From the NCBI RefSeq assembly GCF_001422985.1, contig NZ_LMNL01000034.1, positions 196,295 through 260,294 on the forward strand: 64,000 nucleotides of DNA, read 5' to 3'. Within the stretch, counting starts at the first letter, position 1, and every line of letters begins with the position of its first letter. The notes beneath the pieces are model-generated. The model did no database searches, was not told where the DNA came from, and worked only from the letters and a program-made list of their open reading frames with translations. Of the stretch, positions 33,155 to 43,964 are shown piece by piece. This DNA is from Methylobacterium sp. Leaf117. Lineage in GTDB: Bacteria > Pseudomonadota > Alphaproteobacteria > Rhizobiales > Beijerinckiaceae. Both the position numbers and the translations under genes were made by a program.

Positions 33155-33532
33155 TCAGAACTTGCCGCCGAGGCCGACGCCGCCGCCCTGGCTCAGTTGC
33201 GGCGCGAGGCCACCCGAACTCGACCGGCTGTTGGTCTCGCCTTCGATGTCCTCCCGGCGGACGCGACGCTCCTCGTTCGCCGCCGAACGGGTCTGGGCGC
33301 CGGAGGCGTTCGGGATGTTGAGGCGGCGCGTCGGCGAGGTCTGGGGCACGGCGTCGTCCGGATCGATCTGGGCGGCGCGGCCACGCTGAGGACCGGGCAC
33401 GGCGCCGCGCATGGAGGGGGGCGGCCCGACCTCCGTCTCGGGCATCACCCCGCCGCCTCCGCCGAGGGCTTGGCACCCGGCGAGCGCAGCGGCAACGAGC
33501 GCGACGGCGCAGGCTTTGGACGGAAGGGACAT
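33155..33532 (-). CDS. Small putative lipoprotein
   Basis: The 125-residue product starts MSLPSKACAVALVAAALAGC, a signal peptide with a lipobox (AALAGC), so Cys would be lipidated. The mature part is Gly/Pro-rich then charged (ERRVRREDIEGETNSRSSSG) and ends in Gly-rich GGGVGLGGKF. No known domain. It is separated from the FUSC gene by 170 nt on the same strand. Confidence 0.65.
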   Translation of the reverse strand: MSLPSKACAVALVAAALAGCQALGGGGGVMPETEVGPPPSMRGAVPGPQRGRAAQIDPDDAVPQTSPTRRLNIPNASGAQTRSAANEERRVRREDIEGETNSRSSSGGLAPQLSQGGGVGLGGKF

Positions 33533-34096
33533 CGGCTGCAGGTCCTCGAAACACCGGCGACCACCTCGGGCCACCCACTTGATCTGATGGCCTCTCTACG
33601 ACGCGGTCTTGTCGAAAACCAGACGGCGCCGCCGGGTGACGTCGGGACAACCGCTCGTGCCCGCGGGCTGATCTTGCAAGACGCGAATTTTGCAAGACGC
33701 GAATCCTGCGCGACGCGAATGTGAGAGGTGCGAATTTCTGAAACGAGAATTTCTGAGACGAGAACCTGCGGGAGGCCAACTTGAAAGACACGGGCGGGCG
33801 GGATGTCGCCCGGGGCATTGCGGCCACGCTTCCCCCGGTGCGAGAGTGCGCTTGCGGGAATGGGGTCGCCACGGACCGGTCCGGTTCTTGCGCCCTACCC
33901 TCCCGACTGCCCGCAGCCAATCCCGGTTGGCGACGAGCGATCGAGGGCCGCTCCCGCCCACCCATCCATGCCAAACGTCCATCCACAACTTCGCCTTGGT
34001 CCACGCGCAATGAGACCGGAGCCGCCATCGGGCGGAACCCGCCGCTCAAGCTGCCATTGTGTCAGGCCGGCGAGACGCACAAACCGGGGAACGCGC
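33533..34096. other. Intergenic region with 15-bp repeat array
   Basis: About 560 nt between the divergent lipoprotein and PRC-barrel genes. Several frames remain open because of the repeat array at 33674-33765, but none has codon use or motifs of a gene. The promoters of both flanking genes must lie here and cannot be placed with confidence. Confidence 0.5.
33674..33765. repeat. Six-unit degenerate 15-16 bp tandem array (intergenic)
   Basis: Units of 15-16 bp end in ACGCGAAT, GTGCGAAT or ACGAGAA(T/C): 33674-33688, 33690-33704, 33705-33720, 33721-33735, 33736-33750 and 33751-33765. The first two are identical (TTGCAAGACGCGAAT). Units are directly adjacent with no spacers, so this is not a CRISPR array. 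Confidence 0.85.
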
Positions 34097-34900
34097 GTGT
34101 TCAGAACTGTCCGGATGATCGCCACCGCGACGATCACCCTGTTGGCCGCCTCCGCGGCCGCCGAAACCCCGGCGCCACCGCCGGTCAAGGAGCCCGTGTC
34201 GAATTCCGGCGACGGGACGACCGGCACGACCGGATCAGCAGCGCCCATCACGCCGGCACCACCGCCGGCCGCAGCGCCGCCCGCCTCCTCTCCCCCGCCC
34301 GCGTCGCCCCCCGTCGCGGCACCACCCGCCGTCGTACCAACGCCCGCGTCGCCCCCCGCGGCCACGACGGGACCGACTCCGCCGGTCACCGGCACACCCG
34401 CGACCGTGCTCGATACCCAGGATTACGAGGGCATTCTCGGCAAAGCCGTGCGCAGTTCCACCGGCGAGGATATGGGCCGGATCATCGACATCATCCTCGA
34501 CAAGGATGGACGTCCCCGCGCGGCGATCATCGATTTCGGTGGCTTCCTCGGGGTCGGCTCCCGCAAGATCGCGGTGGACTGGCGCGCGATGCGCTTTACC
34601 GCCGACGGCAAGGCCAGCCGGCCGGTGCTTCAACTGAGCCGCAACCAGGTGCGCGTCTCGCCCGAATACAAGCCCGGCGAGCCGATCGTCGTGCTCGGCC
34701 CGGCCAGCCCCGCCACCCCGCCGGAGGGTGAACCCGCAGCCAACGCCGTTCAGGGTCCGCCCACGCCGCCCGCTGCTGCGGCACCTGTCGCGGCGCCAGC
34801 GGCTTCGCCACCCGTCGTGGCGCCAGTGCCCGTACCTGTCCCGACCCCCGCGCCCGAGAAGGCGCCGGATAAGCCGGCCGAGAAGTCACCGGATCGATGA
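34097..34900 (+). CDS. Exported PRC-barrel domain protein
   Basis: The 267-residue product starts at a GTG with GGGGA 6 nt upstream and a signal peptide (RMIATATITLLAASAAAETP). Residues ~20-100 and ~195-267 are Pro/Ala-rich linkers (APPPAAAPPASSPPPASPPV). Between them is one PRC-barrel: YEGILGKAVRSSTGEDMGRI IDIILDKDGRPRAAIIDFGG, SRKIAVDWRAMRF. PRC-barrels bind RNA or protein partners; a periplasmic or surface role is inferred from the signal. Its stop overlaps the MFS start (ATGA). Confidence 0.75.
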   Translation: MFRTVRMIATATITLLAASAAAETPAPPPVKEPVSNSGDGTTGTTGSAAPITPAPPPAAAPPASSPPPASPPVAAPPAVVPTPASPPAATTGPTPPVTGTPATVLDTQDYEGILGKAVRSSTGEDMGRIIDIILDKDGRPRAAIIDFGGFLGVGSRKIAVDWRAMRFTADGKASRPVLQLSRNQVRVSPEYKPGEPIVVLGPASPATPPEGEPAANAVQGPPTPPAAAAPVAAPAASPPVVAPVPVPVPTPAPEKAPDKPAEKSPDR

Positions 34901-36249
34901 CGGTACCGCTTCCGAAGGATCGCCGGGCGCTCAAGCCGCGTGAGGTGTCGCGTCCGGACTTCCGGCCGCGCCCCCTCCCCCGTCGCGACGCCCTTACGGA
35001 CGACGGTCCGACGTCGACGGCAGCGGAGGCCCCGGCCGACATGAAGGTGATCTCGCGCACGAGCACGCGTGGCCTCGACGGGTTCGCGTTCTTCGTAGCG
35101 AACCTGCAGACCGGCTTCGGACCGTTCCTGGCGGTGTACTTCACCCAGGCGAAATGGACCCAGTCGGATATCGGCTTCGCCCTCACGGTCGGCAGCCTTG
35201 TCAGCCTCCTCGGCCAGGTGCCGGGCGGGGCCTTCGTCGACGCCGTGCGCTCCCGCCGTTTCGCCGCCGGCTTCTCGGTGGTCGCCATCGCGCTGAGCGC
35301 TTTCGCGCTCGCCATGTGGCCGAACTTCCTCGTGGTGCTGCTGGCGATGGCGGCCCATTCGGCCGCAAGCTGCATCCTCACCCCGGCCATCGCGGCCATC
35401 AGCATCGGCCTTGTCGGCCATGCCCGCGCGGGCGAGCGGCTGGGGCGGAATGCCAGCTTCTCGGCCCTCGGCAATGCGGTGGCGGCCGCCGGCATGGGCG
35501 CCTGCGGCTACTATTTCTCGAATGACGCGGTCTTCTATCTGACCGCCGCCCTGATGGTGCCGACCCTGATCGCGCTCTCGCGGATTCGCGCCGACGAGAT
35601 CGAGCCGCCGCCGCGCACGAGGGCGACCGAGAGCACCCCGGCGCCCCGGCGCGACGCGGGCCTGCGCGCCCTGCTTACCAACCGCGCTCTGCTGTGCTTC
35701 GGCGCCTGCATGACCCTGTTCTTCCTGGCCAACGCGGCGATGCTGCCGCTGGTAGGCAGCATGCTGACCCTGCGGGCCAGCGAGACCGCCACCGCGCTGA
35801 TCGCGGCCTGCATCGTCGTGCCCCAGGTGGTTCTCGCCCTGTCGGCCCCGGCCGTCGGGCGCGCGGCAGAGCGCTGGGGCCGTCGCCCCCTGCTGCTCAT
35901 CGGCTTCGCAGCGCTGCCGATCCGAGGCCTGCTCTTCGCCTACGTCGACAGTCCCGAACTGCTGGTGGCGATCCAGGTCTTCGACGGCGTCTCGGCCGCC
36001 GTGTTCGGCGTGATGGTCCCGCTGGTGGTCTCGGACGCGACCCGGAAGACCGGACACTTCAACCTCGCCCTCGGGGCGGTCGGGACGGCGATGGGGATCG
36101 GAGCGGCCTTGTCGACCTCACTGGCCGGCATCATGGCGGACCGGCTCGGCAGCCATACGGCCTTTCTGGGGCTGGCGATCGTGGGATTTGCCGCTTTCGC
36201 GCTCGTCGCCCTGATCATGCCGGAGACCAGACACGCGCCCGAACCCTAA
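34897..36249 (+). CDS. MFS transporter
   Basis: The 450-residue product is a 12-helix major facilitator: first half FGPFLAVYFTQAKWTQSDIG, GQVPGGAFVDAVRSRRFAAG (the loop 2-3 motif), MWPNFLVVLLAMAAHSAASC; second half LALSAPAVGRAAERWGRRPL LLIGFAALP and MGIGAALSTSLAGIMADRLG. The start overlaps the PRC-barrel stop; an internal ATG (35041) just before the first helix is an alternative, since the first ~48 residues are a hydrophilic extension. Substrate not predictable. A strong hairpin follows at 36366. Confidence 0.85.
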   Translation: MTVPLPKDRRALKPREVSRPDFRPRPLPRRDALTDDGPTSTAAEAPADMKVISRTSTRGLDGFAFFVANLQTGFGPFLAVYFTQAKWTQSDIGFALTVGSLVSLLGQVPGGAFVDAVRSRRFAAGFSVVAIALSAFALAMWPNFLVVLLAMAAHSAASCILTPAIAAISIGLVGHARAGERLGRNASFSALGNAVAAAGMGACGYYFSNDAVFYLTAALMVPTLIALSRIRADEIEPPPRTRATESTPAPRRDAGLRALLTNRALLCFGACMTLFFLANAAMLPLVGSMLTLRASETATALIAACIVVPQVVLALSAPAVGRAAERWGRRPLLLIGFAALPIRGLLFAYVDSPELLVAIQVFDGVSAAVFGVMVPLVVSDATRKTGHFNLALGAVGTAMGIGAALSTSLAGIMADRLGSHTAFLGLAIVGFAAFALVALIMPETRHAPEP

Positions 36250-36365
36250 GGGAAACGCCCGAAAGCCGCGTTCCTCGAAGCGGACGGCATCGAATTCGCT
36301 TGCCAGAAAATCCGCGCATGGGAATTTGCTTGATCGGGACTTCGCTTGCCGCTCAAGCAACATTC

Positions 36366-36393
36366 AGGTTCGCGCGCTATAACGCGCGAACCT
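36366..36393 (+). terminator. Hairpin after the MFS gene
   Basis: A perfect 11-bp stem (AGGTTCGCGCG / CGCGCGAACCT) with a 6-nt loop (CTATAA) lies 117 nt after the MFS stop. No T-run follows. An outer 8-bp inverted repeat, TTGCTTGA/TCAAGCAA, lies just upstream. It could terminate the MFS transcript or act in the leader of the ABC transporter gene. Confidence 0.5.
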
Positions 36394-36545
36394 ACGCCCG
36401 ACACCGCAACGCTTGGGTTCGCTTTGCGTTGCGACCCAGGGGGACTCAAGATCCCGTGTGCGACATGCGCGGGAAACCAGGGTCCGTAAGGACGCCTTCA
36501 TAGAAACAGGTTCACGCCACTGCCGGGTGAACCTTCGACACCGGG

Positions 36546-38324
<1,779 letters not shown>

Positions 38325-38399
38325 CCCTCCGGCGAGCCGCCAAGTGCTCGCTCTTGCCTGAACGGGATCGCCCACCGCCGGCTTCCCCGTTCGGCCGGC

Positions 38400-39428
38400 T
38401 TAAGGTGCCACGACGAAACTCTGCTCGGTGGACACGGAACGGTCGGAACGCTTGTCTCGGGCGCTGAAGCCGAGGATGTAGGCGCCCGGCGGAAGACCCG
38501 AGATCGCCAGATCGTAGTTGATGAAGAACTTCGGTTGGCCGTTCAGGAGGTCAGGCGCGTCGACCACCAGATCCTTGTCGATGGCGCCCTTCTTGCCCCA
38601 GAGGATATCGCCCTCCGGGTTCCGGACATCGACGTCGACGATGTAGCCGAAGCGCCGCTTGTCCCCCTCGACGGGTACCAACGTCGCGCCGGTGGCCTCG
38701 AGATAGGTGAAGATCCGCTCGTCCTTCCGGAACGTGTTCGAGGTCCGAGAGGTGTACGATCCGAAGCCCGGCGCAGTCTCGGTGACGAACAGGTTCCGGG
38801 GCACGCGCAGGGGTGTCGGGGCCTTCGGCGCGACGCACAAAACCTCACTCGCAGTATTCGTTGAATGGTCGACCATCCTCGGGGCCTCGGCCATCGGCGC
38901 GGCGCCGCCCGACCAGAAGCTCGACGGGGCTGAACCGGAATCGGCCGGGAGCTTGATGCTGTTCATGACCGCCGACAGAGTGGCCTCATTCGCCGTCCGC
39001 TCGTCCTTCGTGCCCCAGATGGTGATCAGCACGACGCGGTCGCGGCTCGCATCGACGGTGACGAAATCCACGATGGTTTTCTCGGAACCGGCGGTGGTGG
39101 TGTAGCGCTGGACCTGGGCCGGGGTGCCGCCGACATCCAGGGTGACCGCAACCGGCTTGACGCTCAGGTCGACCTTGCCCTTCTTCAGGTAGGCCCTGGT
39201 TTCCTTGATCAGGTTTTCAAGATCCGATCGGTCGCCATAAGCCACGTTGAAGATCAAGTAGCCGTCCGAGGCGACAGAATTGATCTCGTTTTGCCCTGCA
39301 GTGACGTTCCAATTATCAGGAATCGTCAGCGTTATGGCCGGGCTTTTGGCAGGAAGCGCGTAAGTCTTGGCCTCTGCCGGCAGGGTGAACGAGGCCAGCA
39401 GAGCAAACGTCAACATTCGAGTCAGCAT
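38400..39428 (-). CDS. Exported protein of unknown function
   Basis: The 342-residue product has a signal peptide (MLTRMLTFALLASFTLPAEA) and two regions. The first (residues ~21-165) includes TIPDNWNVTAGQNEINSVAS and VNFNVAYGD-like strands, resembling PsbP/DUF1795-type folds. The second (~200-342) has YTSRTSNTFRKDERIFTYLE, VDVDVRNPEGDILWGKKGAI and SGLPPGAYILGFSARDK, a beta-sandwich-like pattern. Stand-alone gene; convergent with the ABC transporter. Confidence 0.6.
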   Translation of the reverse strand: MLTRMLTFALLASFTLPAEAKTYALPAKSPAITLTIPDNWNVTAGQNEINSVASDGYLIFNVAYGDRSDLENLIKETRAYLKKGKVDLSVKPVAVTLDVGGTPAQVQRYTTTAGSEKTIVDFVTVDASRDRVVLITIWGTKDERTANEATLSAVMNSIKLPADSGSAPSSFWSGGAAPMAEAPRMVDHSTNTASEVLCVAPKAPTPLRVPRNLFVTETAPGFGSYTSRTSNTFRKDERIFTYLEATGATLVPVEGDKRRFGYIVDVDVRNPEGDILWGKKGAIDKDLVVDAPDLLNGQPKFFINYDLAISGLPPGAYILGFSARDKRSDRSVSTEQSFVVAP

Positions 39429-39673
39429 GGGCGCGTCTCATCCGGAAACCGGTCCCACCGATGCGACGACCAGAACTCCGCTGATAAGGGATAAAACTTG
39501 TCATCGTCTTCCGATACATTGTGTTCGGGCGATACGCCGGCACTAACCTCCGATCACGGAGAAGAATCGATGAAACGCCCCGGGACAGGTCGGTCGATCG
39601 GCTCATCCCGCGCGCTACGGCCGCGGTCCGGCGCGCATGACGGAGACCGCGAGCCAGCACGTCTACCGGACAG

Positions 39674-39693
39674 ATCCCGGCGCGATCCGGGAT
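39674..39693 (-). terminator. Short hairpin downstream of phaZ
   Basis: ATCCCGG-N6-CCGGGAT forms a 7-bp stem 13 nt after the phaZ stop on the minus strand. No T-run follows, so termination is possible but weak. The rest of 39429-39706 holds no supported gene; a 46-codon Arg-rich frame from 39570 has a good ribosome-binding site but implausible sequence. Confidence 0.4.
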
Positions 39694-39706
39694 GCCTTGG
39701 GCTCAG

Positions 39707-40921
39707 TTAGTTGTGCGACTGGATGAAGTTGCGCACCAGCGGGTAGGTCTGGCTCTCCCACTTGCGGCCCGAGAAGACACCGTAATGCCCGACGCCGGCC
39801 TGGAGATGGTGGCTCTTCATGTGGTGCGGCAGGCTGGTGCACAGGTCGTGCGCCGCCATGGTCTGGCCTACTGCGCAGATGTCGTCGCGCTCGCCCTCGA
39901 CCGTCATCAGCGCGGTTCTGCGGATTGCGCCCATGTCGATCGGATTGCCCCGATAGGTCAGCTCGTTCTTGGCCAGGGTGTAATCCTGGAACACGGTCTT
40001 GACCGTCTCGATGTAGAACTCGGCCGCGAGATCGAGCACGGCGAAATACTCGTCGTAGAAGCCCTCGATCTGGCGCGCTTTTTCGGTTTCCCCCTTGGCG
40101 AGGTGCCAGAACAGGTCCGCGTGCCCCTGCATGTGGCGCTTGGCGTTCATGGACACGAAGGCCGAGACCTGCATGAAGCCGGGATAGACCCGCCGTCCGG
40201 CGCCCTTGTGACGATCGGGAACCGTGGCGATGAGGTTCTTCTCGAACCACGCGATCGGCTTCGAGGTCGCAAGGTGGTTCACCGAGGTCGGCGAGATCCG
40301 ACAATCGACTGGGCCGGCCATCAGCGTCATGCTGCGCGGCTGCGCCACGTTCTTCGTGTGGGCCATCACCGCAGCGGCGGCCAGCGCCTGCACCGCCGGC
40401 TGGCACACGGCGACGAGGTGGGCCCCCTCACCGATCGCGCCGAGGAACTGCACCAGATGGTCGACGTAATCGTCGAACCCGAAGGCACCGGCGGAGAGCG
40501 GCACGTCGCGGGCGTTGTGCCAGTCGGTGATGTAGACGTCGTGATCGGGCAGCAGGGTGCGGACCGTCCCGCGCAGCAGCGTCGCGAAATGCCCGGACAG
40601 GGGCGCCACCACGAGCACGCGCGGCTGCTCGGTTTCCACGTCCTTCTTGAAGCGCAACAGGGTTCCGAACGGGGTGGCGAACGCGACCTCTTCGGTCACC
40701 GGCACCTCGCGGTTGCCTACTGTCACGCTGTCGATCCCGTAGGCGGGTCGCGCGAAGGTGAGGCCGGCCCGCATCATCATCCGGGCACCGGCCGACCACC
40801 AGGTCAGCGGCTCCTTGTAGCCGGCGGCGGTCCAGGGCGAGACGGCGTCGTGGACGAGACGTCCCCAGGCGCGCGTCTGCTCAGCCAGATCCGACTGGGC
40901 ATCAAAGGCACGATACAGCAT
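39707..40921 (-). CDS. phaZ: Intracellular polyhydroxyalkanoate depolymerase PhaZ
   Basis: PhaZ mobilises stored PHB granules to hydroxybutyrate oligomers. The 404-residue product begins MLYRAFDAQSDLAEQTRAWG and shows the alpha/beta-hydrolase core with a nucleophile Cys in HLVAVCQPAVQALAAA (C173), as in intracellular PHB depolymerases where Cys replaces Ser. Other family segments are PRVLVVAPLSGHFATLLRGT, ITDWHNARDVPLSAGAFGFD and the C-terminal AGVGHYGVFSGRKW with the catalytic His. AGGAG lies 10 nt before the ATG. Confidence 0.93.
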   Translation of the reverse strand: MLYRAFDAQSDLAEQTRAWGRLVHDAVSPWTAAGYKEPLTWWSAGARMMMRAGLTFARPAYGIDSVTVGNREVPVTEEVAFATPFGTLLRFKKDVETEQPRVLVVAPLSGHFATLLRGTVRTLLPDHDVYITDWHNARDVPLSAGAFGFDDYVDHLVQFLGAIGEGAHLVAVCQPAVQALAAAAVMAHTKNVAQPRSMTLMAGPVDCRISPTSVNHLATSKPIAWFEKNLIATVPDRHKGAGRRVYPGFMQVSAFVSMNAKRHMQGHADLFWHLAKGETEKARQIEGFYDEYFAVLDLAAEFYIETVKTVFQDYTLAKNELTYRGNPIDMGAIRRTALMTVEGERDDICAVGQTMAAHDLCTSLPHHMKSHHLQAGVGHYGVFSGRKWESQTYPLVRNFIQSHN

Positions 40922-41296
40922 GCAGCCCGAACTCCTACGCGAACGGTCGAATCGCAGAACGTCCGCGGCAAGCGGGCGCGGCGGCAGAGCCGCCGACGAT
41001 GGGGCGCTAGGCTGCGGCACCCCGGCCCCGGACGCAACGGCCTTAACGTGTGATATCCTGCGGTTGTTGTGCGTATGCATCACCGGAGAAGTGTCGCGCG
41101 TCGCTTCGGAATAACAGGTGAACATGAGGTCGCCGCCGGCCGTGACTGTGAAAGGACAACCTACACGTTGGGAAAAGGCTCCGCTGACGGCCAGCGACAC
41201 CGCGGCACGACCGGAACCATCGTGCCTGTCGGTGGATCGCGGCGGCACGAGTCTTGGATCACGTGTCGGCGAGGAAACATCAGGGGGGACACGACG
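40922..41296. other. Divergent promoter region phaZ / GST
   Basis: About 375 nt between the divergent phaZ and glutathione S-transferase genes. The frame of the GST gene is open to 41069, but the sequence there is not protein-like. No strong inverted repeat or clear promoter hexamers are seen. Confidence 0.45.
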
Positions 41297-41953
41297 ATGC
41301 CTGCGGCCACGCTGACCATTTCGAGCCGGAATTATTCGTCGTGGTCGCTGCGCGGCTGGCTGGTCTGCCGGATGGCCGGGATCGACTTCGAGACGGAGTT
41401 GCTTTCCGGAAACGACGCCTCGACCCGCGCCGAGCTTCTGCACCTGTCGCCCTCCTTCCTGGTTCCCCGCCTCGTCCATGGCGAAATCATCGTCTGGGAT
41501 ACCCTCGCGATCGCGCAGTATCTCAACGAGATCCGGCCCGAGGCCGGGTTCCTGCCAAGGAACGACGTGGCGCGGGCCCATTGCCGCTCGATCTCGGGCG
41601 AGATGCATGGCGGCTTCATCAACCTGCGCTCGGCGCTTCCGATGAACCTGAAGGGCCGCCATCCCAACTTCAGGATCTTCAATGGCGCCCGGGGCGATAT
41701 CGAGCGCGTCATCACCATCGTGGACGAGTGCCTCGACCGCTACGAGGGCCCGTTCCTGTTCGGGGCGACCCCCAGCCTCGCCGACGCGATGTTCGCCCCC
41801 GTCTGCACGCGCTTCCGCACTTACGACGTCCCCCTCTCGGGCCGGACCGCCGCCTATCGCGACACCATCCTCGCTTGGCCCCTGATGGAGGAATGGGCCG
41901 AGGCGGCGGCGCGCGAGCCCGACGAGATCGAGGAACTCGACATGGAGTTCTGA
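41297..41953 (+). CDS. Glutathione S-transferase family protein
   Basis: The 218-residue product has the thioredoxin-fold N-terminus with the catalytic Ser region SSRNYSSWSLRGWLVCRMAG, the cis-Pro strand PSFLVPRLVHGEIIVWDTLA, IAQYLNE, and a C-terminal helical domain with FLFGATPSLADAMFAPVCTR FRTY (the A-D-x-x N-capping box). It uses the ATG at 41297, preceded by GGGGGG at 41283-41288. It probably conjugates glutathione to electrophiles; substrate unknown. Confidence 0.85.
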   Translation: MPAATLTISSRNYSSWSLRGWLVCRMAGIDFETELLSGNDASTRAELLHLSPSFLVPRLVHGEIIVWDTLAIAQYLNEIRPEAGFLPRNDVARAHCRSISGEMHGGFINLRSALPMNLKGRHPNFRIFNGARGDIERVITIVDECLDRYEGPFLFGATPSLADAMFAPVCTRFRTYDVPLSGRTAAYRDTILAWPLMEEWAEAAAREPDEIEELDMEF

Positions 41954-42122
41954 GGGCGCCTGCACGAACCCGCTCGCGCGCCGAGATGGACCGTGCGGCC
42001 TCCGCCGGACGCCACGTGCGAAGCGACACGCCAACCTGCCAAGACGATCCCTATATCACTCTCATCGCAGTCGAGACGAAAACAACTAAAGTCTTCGTCT
42101 CATGTAGGAGTGATCTAGCCAG

Positions 42123-42392
42123 ATGAAAACCCGTCTTTCCGCCCTCGTTGTCGCTTCGGTTCTTGCCATCGCGGCTCCGGCGACCGGAAGCTTCGCGTTC
42201 GACCGCGCCGCCCCGGCCTATGGCGAGGTGCCCGCGTCGCGCTACGACGACATCACGACGGGCTCCATCCGCTCCTACGATGTCCCGGCGACCGGCCGCT
42301 GCGCCGAGAGCTCGGCCGCCGAAGGCAACGCCAACCAGCAGAACTTCCCGGTCCAGCAATACGGCCAGACCTCCGGCGGCCCGCGCTGCTGA
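42123..42392 (+). CDS. Small exported protein
   Basis: The 89-residue product has a signal peptide (MKTRLSALVVASVLAIAAPA) and a short mature part with tyrosines and two Cys (VPATGRCAESSAAEGNANQQ, ending GGPRC). GGAG lies 14 nt before the ATG. A clean terminator follows at 42455. Similar short exported proteins of unknown function occur in Methylobacterium; I assign no role. Confidence 0.6.
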   Translation: MKTRLSALVVASVLAIAAPATGSFAFDRAAPAYGEVPASRYDDITTGSIRSYDVPATGRCAESSAAEGNANQQNFPVQQYGQTSGGPRC

Positions 42393-42454
42393 TTGCCTGA
42401 CGACTTGGCATGATCGAGCGCGCGAGCGCCCGACGTTCCGAAGAATCCTATTCG

Positions 42455-42485
42455 AAGGCCCGGCCCGCGTGGTTCGGGCCTTTTT
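42455..42485 (+). terminator. Rho-independent terminator after the small exported protein
   Basis: Stem AAGGCCCG / CGGGCCTT (8 bp) with a 12-nt loop is followed by TTTTT. It ends the 42123 transcript; on the minus side it lies 27 nt beyond the histidine kinase stop, so it may serve both convergent genes. Confidence 0.8.
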
Positions 42486-42512
42486 CGCGCCCTCACGGCC
42501 GGCGGGCGGTAC

Positions 42513-43964
42513 TCATTCGGCGGCGGCGCGGTGGGTGGCCTCTGCCGGGGAGTTCGACGGGGAGGCCGCGGCGGCGCGCGGCAGCTCGATCCGGGCGGTC
42601 AGGCCGCGCGGGGTCCGGTTGCGCAGGGTGAAGCGCCCTTCGTGCGAATCCACGATGGCGAGAACGATCGACAGCCCGAGGCCGAAGCCGCTGGCGGTGT
42701 CGAGGTTGCGGGCCCGGTCGCCGCGGACGAAGGGCTGGAGCATGGCGTCCCGCTCGGATTCCGGGATGCCCGGACCGTCGTCGCTGATGTCGACGGCAAT
42801 GCCCCGCTCGGTCTGCGTCACCGTGAGCCGCGCCGCGCCGCCATACTTCACGGCGTTGTCCACGAGGTTCACGATCGCGCGCTGAAGCTCGTCCGGGCGC
42901 CCCTGGACCAGCACGTGACGGGTCTCGTCGACCCGGACATCGGCGCCGATATCCGCGAACTCGTCGGCGACGGTCTGCACGATGGAGGCGAGGTCGACCA
43001 GGATGCGCGCGCCTCCGCCGGGGCTCTGTCCGTCCCGCACGAAGGAGAGGGCCGCCTCCACCAGCCCGTTCATCTGGTCGAGGTCGCGCAGGGTCATGCT
43101 CCGGGCGTGGTCGTCCTCAATGAACTCGGCACGCAGGCGCAGGCGGGTGATCGGCGTGCGGAGATCGTGGCTGATGGCGGCGAGCATCTGGGTCCGGTCG
43201 TCGACGAGGCGGCGCACGCGCGCCCGCATCCGATCGAGGGCGCGGGACAGCGTGACGACCTCGCGCGGGCCGTTCTCGGGCAGGTCCACAAAGTTCATGC
43301 GGGTGCCGAAGGCGTCCGCCGCCTCGGCGAGGCGGGCCAGGGGAGCCGTGAGTGCCCGCGTCGCCCACAGCGAGATCAGCGAGACGGCGACGGCCAGGAA
43401 CACGAAGGTGAAGATGATGGCCCCCTGCCGCATCGGCGGCCGGTCGTCGTCCGGCACCAGGGCGGAGAGGCGGGCACCGGCGGGCGTGACGATGCCGACG
43501 CGGACGCCCGCCGGCGTATCGGCCGGACGCCGATCCGCCCACAGGTCGGTGATGCCGAGGGGGCGGCCGAAGCCGTCGCGCAGGCGCTGGACCATGGAAT
43601 GGTCGCCAAGGCGGTCGCCAGGCCGGTCACCAAGACGGTCGCCGCCCGTCGCTTCGGAACGACCGGTCTCCGGGCCGGTGCCGTCCCAGGGCTCGATACG
43701 GAGGGTCGGCAACATCCGGGCCGCGTTGGCCAGCAGCGCCGGGCGGTCGGCAGGGGCGGCGCCGTCGAGGAGACGGGCGACCGTCGCGAGGCGGGTTGCG
43801 GCCACGCCGGGATGATCGTCGGGCCGCCAGGGCTCGCGCAGGGTGAAGAACGCCAGCGTCGCCATCGCGTGCGCCAGAACCACGGCGGCGACGATGAGCA
43901 GGGCGATCTGTCCGGCGACGCTCGACGGCACCAGAGTGCGCAGGCGGGTCCAGGGCGCCCTCAT
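42513..43964 (-). CDS. Sensor histidine kinase
   Basis: The 483-residue product has two membrane helices (residues ~16-41 and ~190-210, VAGQIALLIVAAVVLAHAMA and IIFTFVFLAVAVSLISLWAT), a periplasmic domain between them, a HAMP linker (RALTAPLARLAEAADAFGTR), the H-box AAISHDLRTPITRLRLRAEF with the phospho-accepting His, N-box LVDNAVKYGG, and G-boxes DISDDGPGIP and GFGLGLSIVLAIV. The start overlaps the response-regulator stop (ATGA), so they form one operon. The periplasmic part contains a tetrapeptide repeat. Signal unknown. Confidence 0.92.
   Translation of the reverse strand: MRAPWTRLRTLVPSSVAGQIALLIVAAVVLAHAMATLAFFTLREPWRPDDHPGVAATRLATVARLLDGAAPADRPALLANAARMLPTLRIEPWDGTGPETGRSEATGGDRLGDRPGDRLGDHSMVQRLRDGFGRPLGITDLWADRRPADTPAGVRVGIVTPAGARLSALVPDDDRPPMRQGAIIFTFVFLAVAVSLISLWATRALTAPLARLAEAADAFGTRMNFVDLPENGPREVVTLSRALDRMRARVRRLVDDRTQMLAAISHDLRTPITRLRLRAEFIEDDHARSMTLRDLDQMNGLVEAALSFVRDGQSPGGGARILVDLASIVQTVADEFADIGADVRVDETRHVLVQGRPDELQRAIVNLVDNAVKYGGAARLTVTQTERGIAVDISDDGPGIPESERDAMLQPFVRGDRARNLDTASGFGLGLSIVLAIVDSHEGRFTLRNRTPRGLTARIELPRAAAASPSNSPAEATHRAAAE
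43601..43648 (-). repeat. Four 12-bp tandem repeats in the kinase sensor domain
   Basis: Four 12-bp units begin GGTC(G/A)CC on the plus strand: 43601, 43613, 43625 and 43637. In protein they encode GGDRLGDRPGDRLGDH, tetrapeptides of the form GDR(L/P), in the periplasmic sensor domain. Confidence 0.8.

Noticed and set aside
33674..33765. Possible CRISPR array
   Set aside because: Units are only 15-16 bp, contiguous and without unique spacers; no cas genes nearby.
39570..39710. 46-codon Arg-rich frame with a good GGAGAAGA site
   Set aside because: Implausible composition (Arg/Ser/Pro/Gly) and overlap with the phaZ 3' end; kept out for lack of support.
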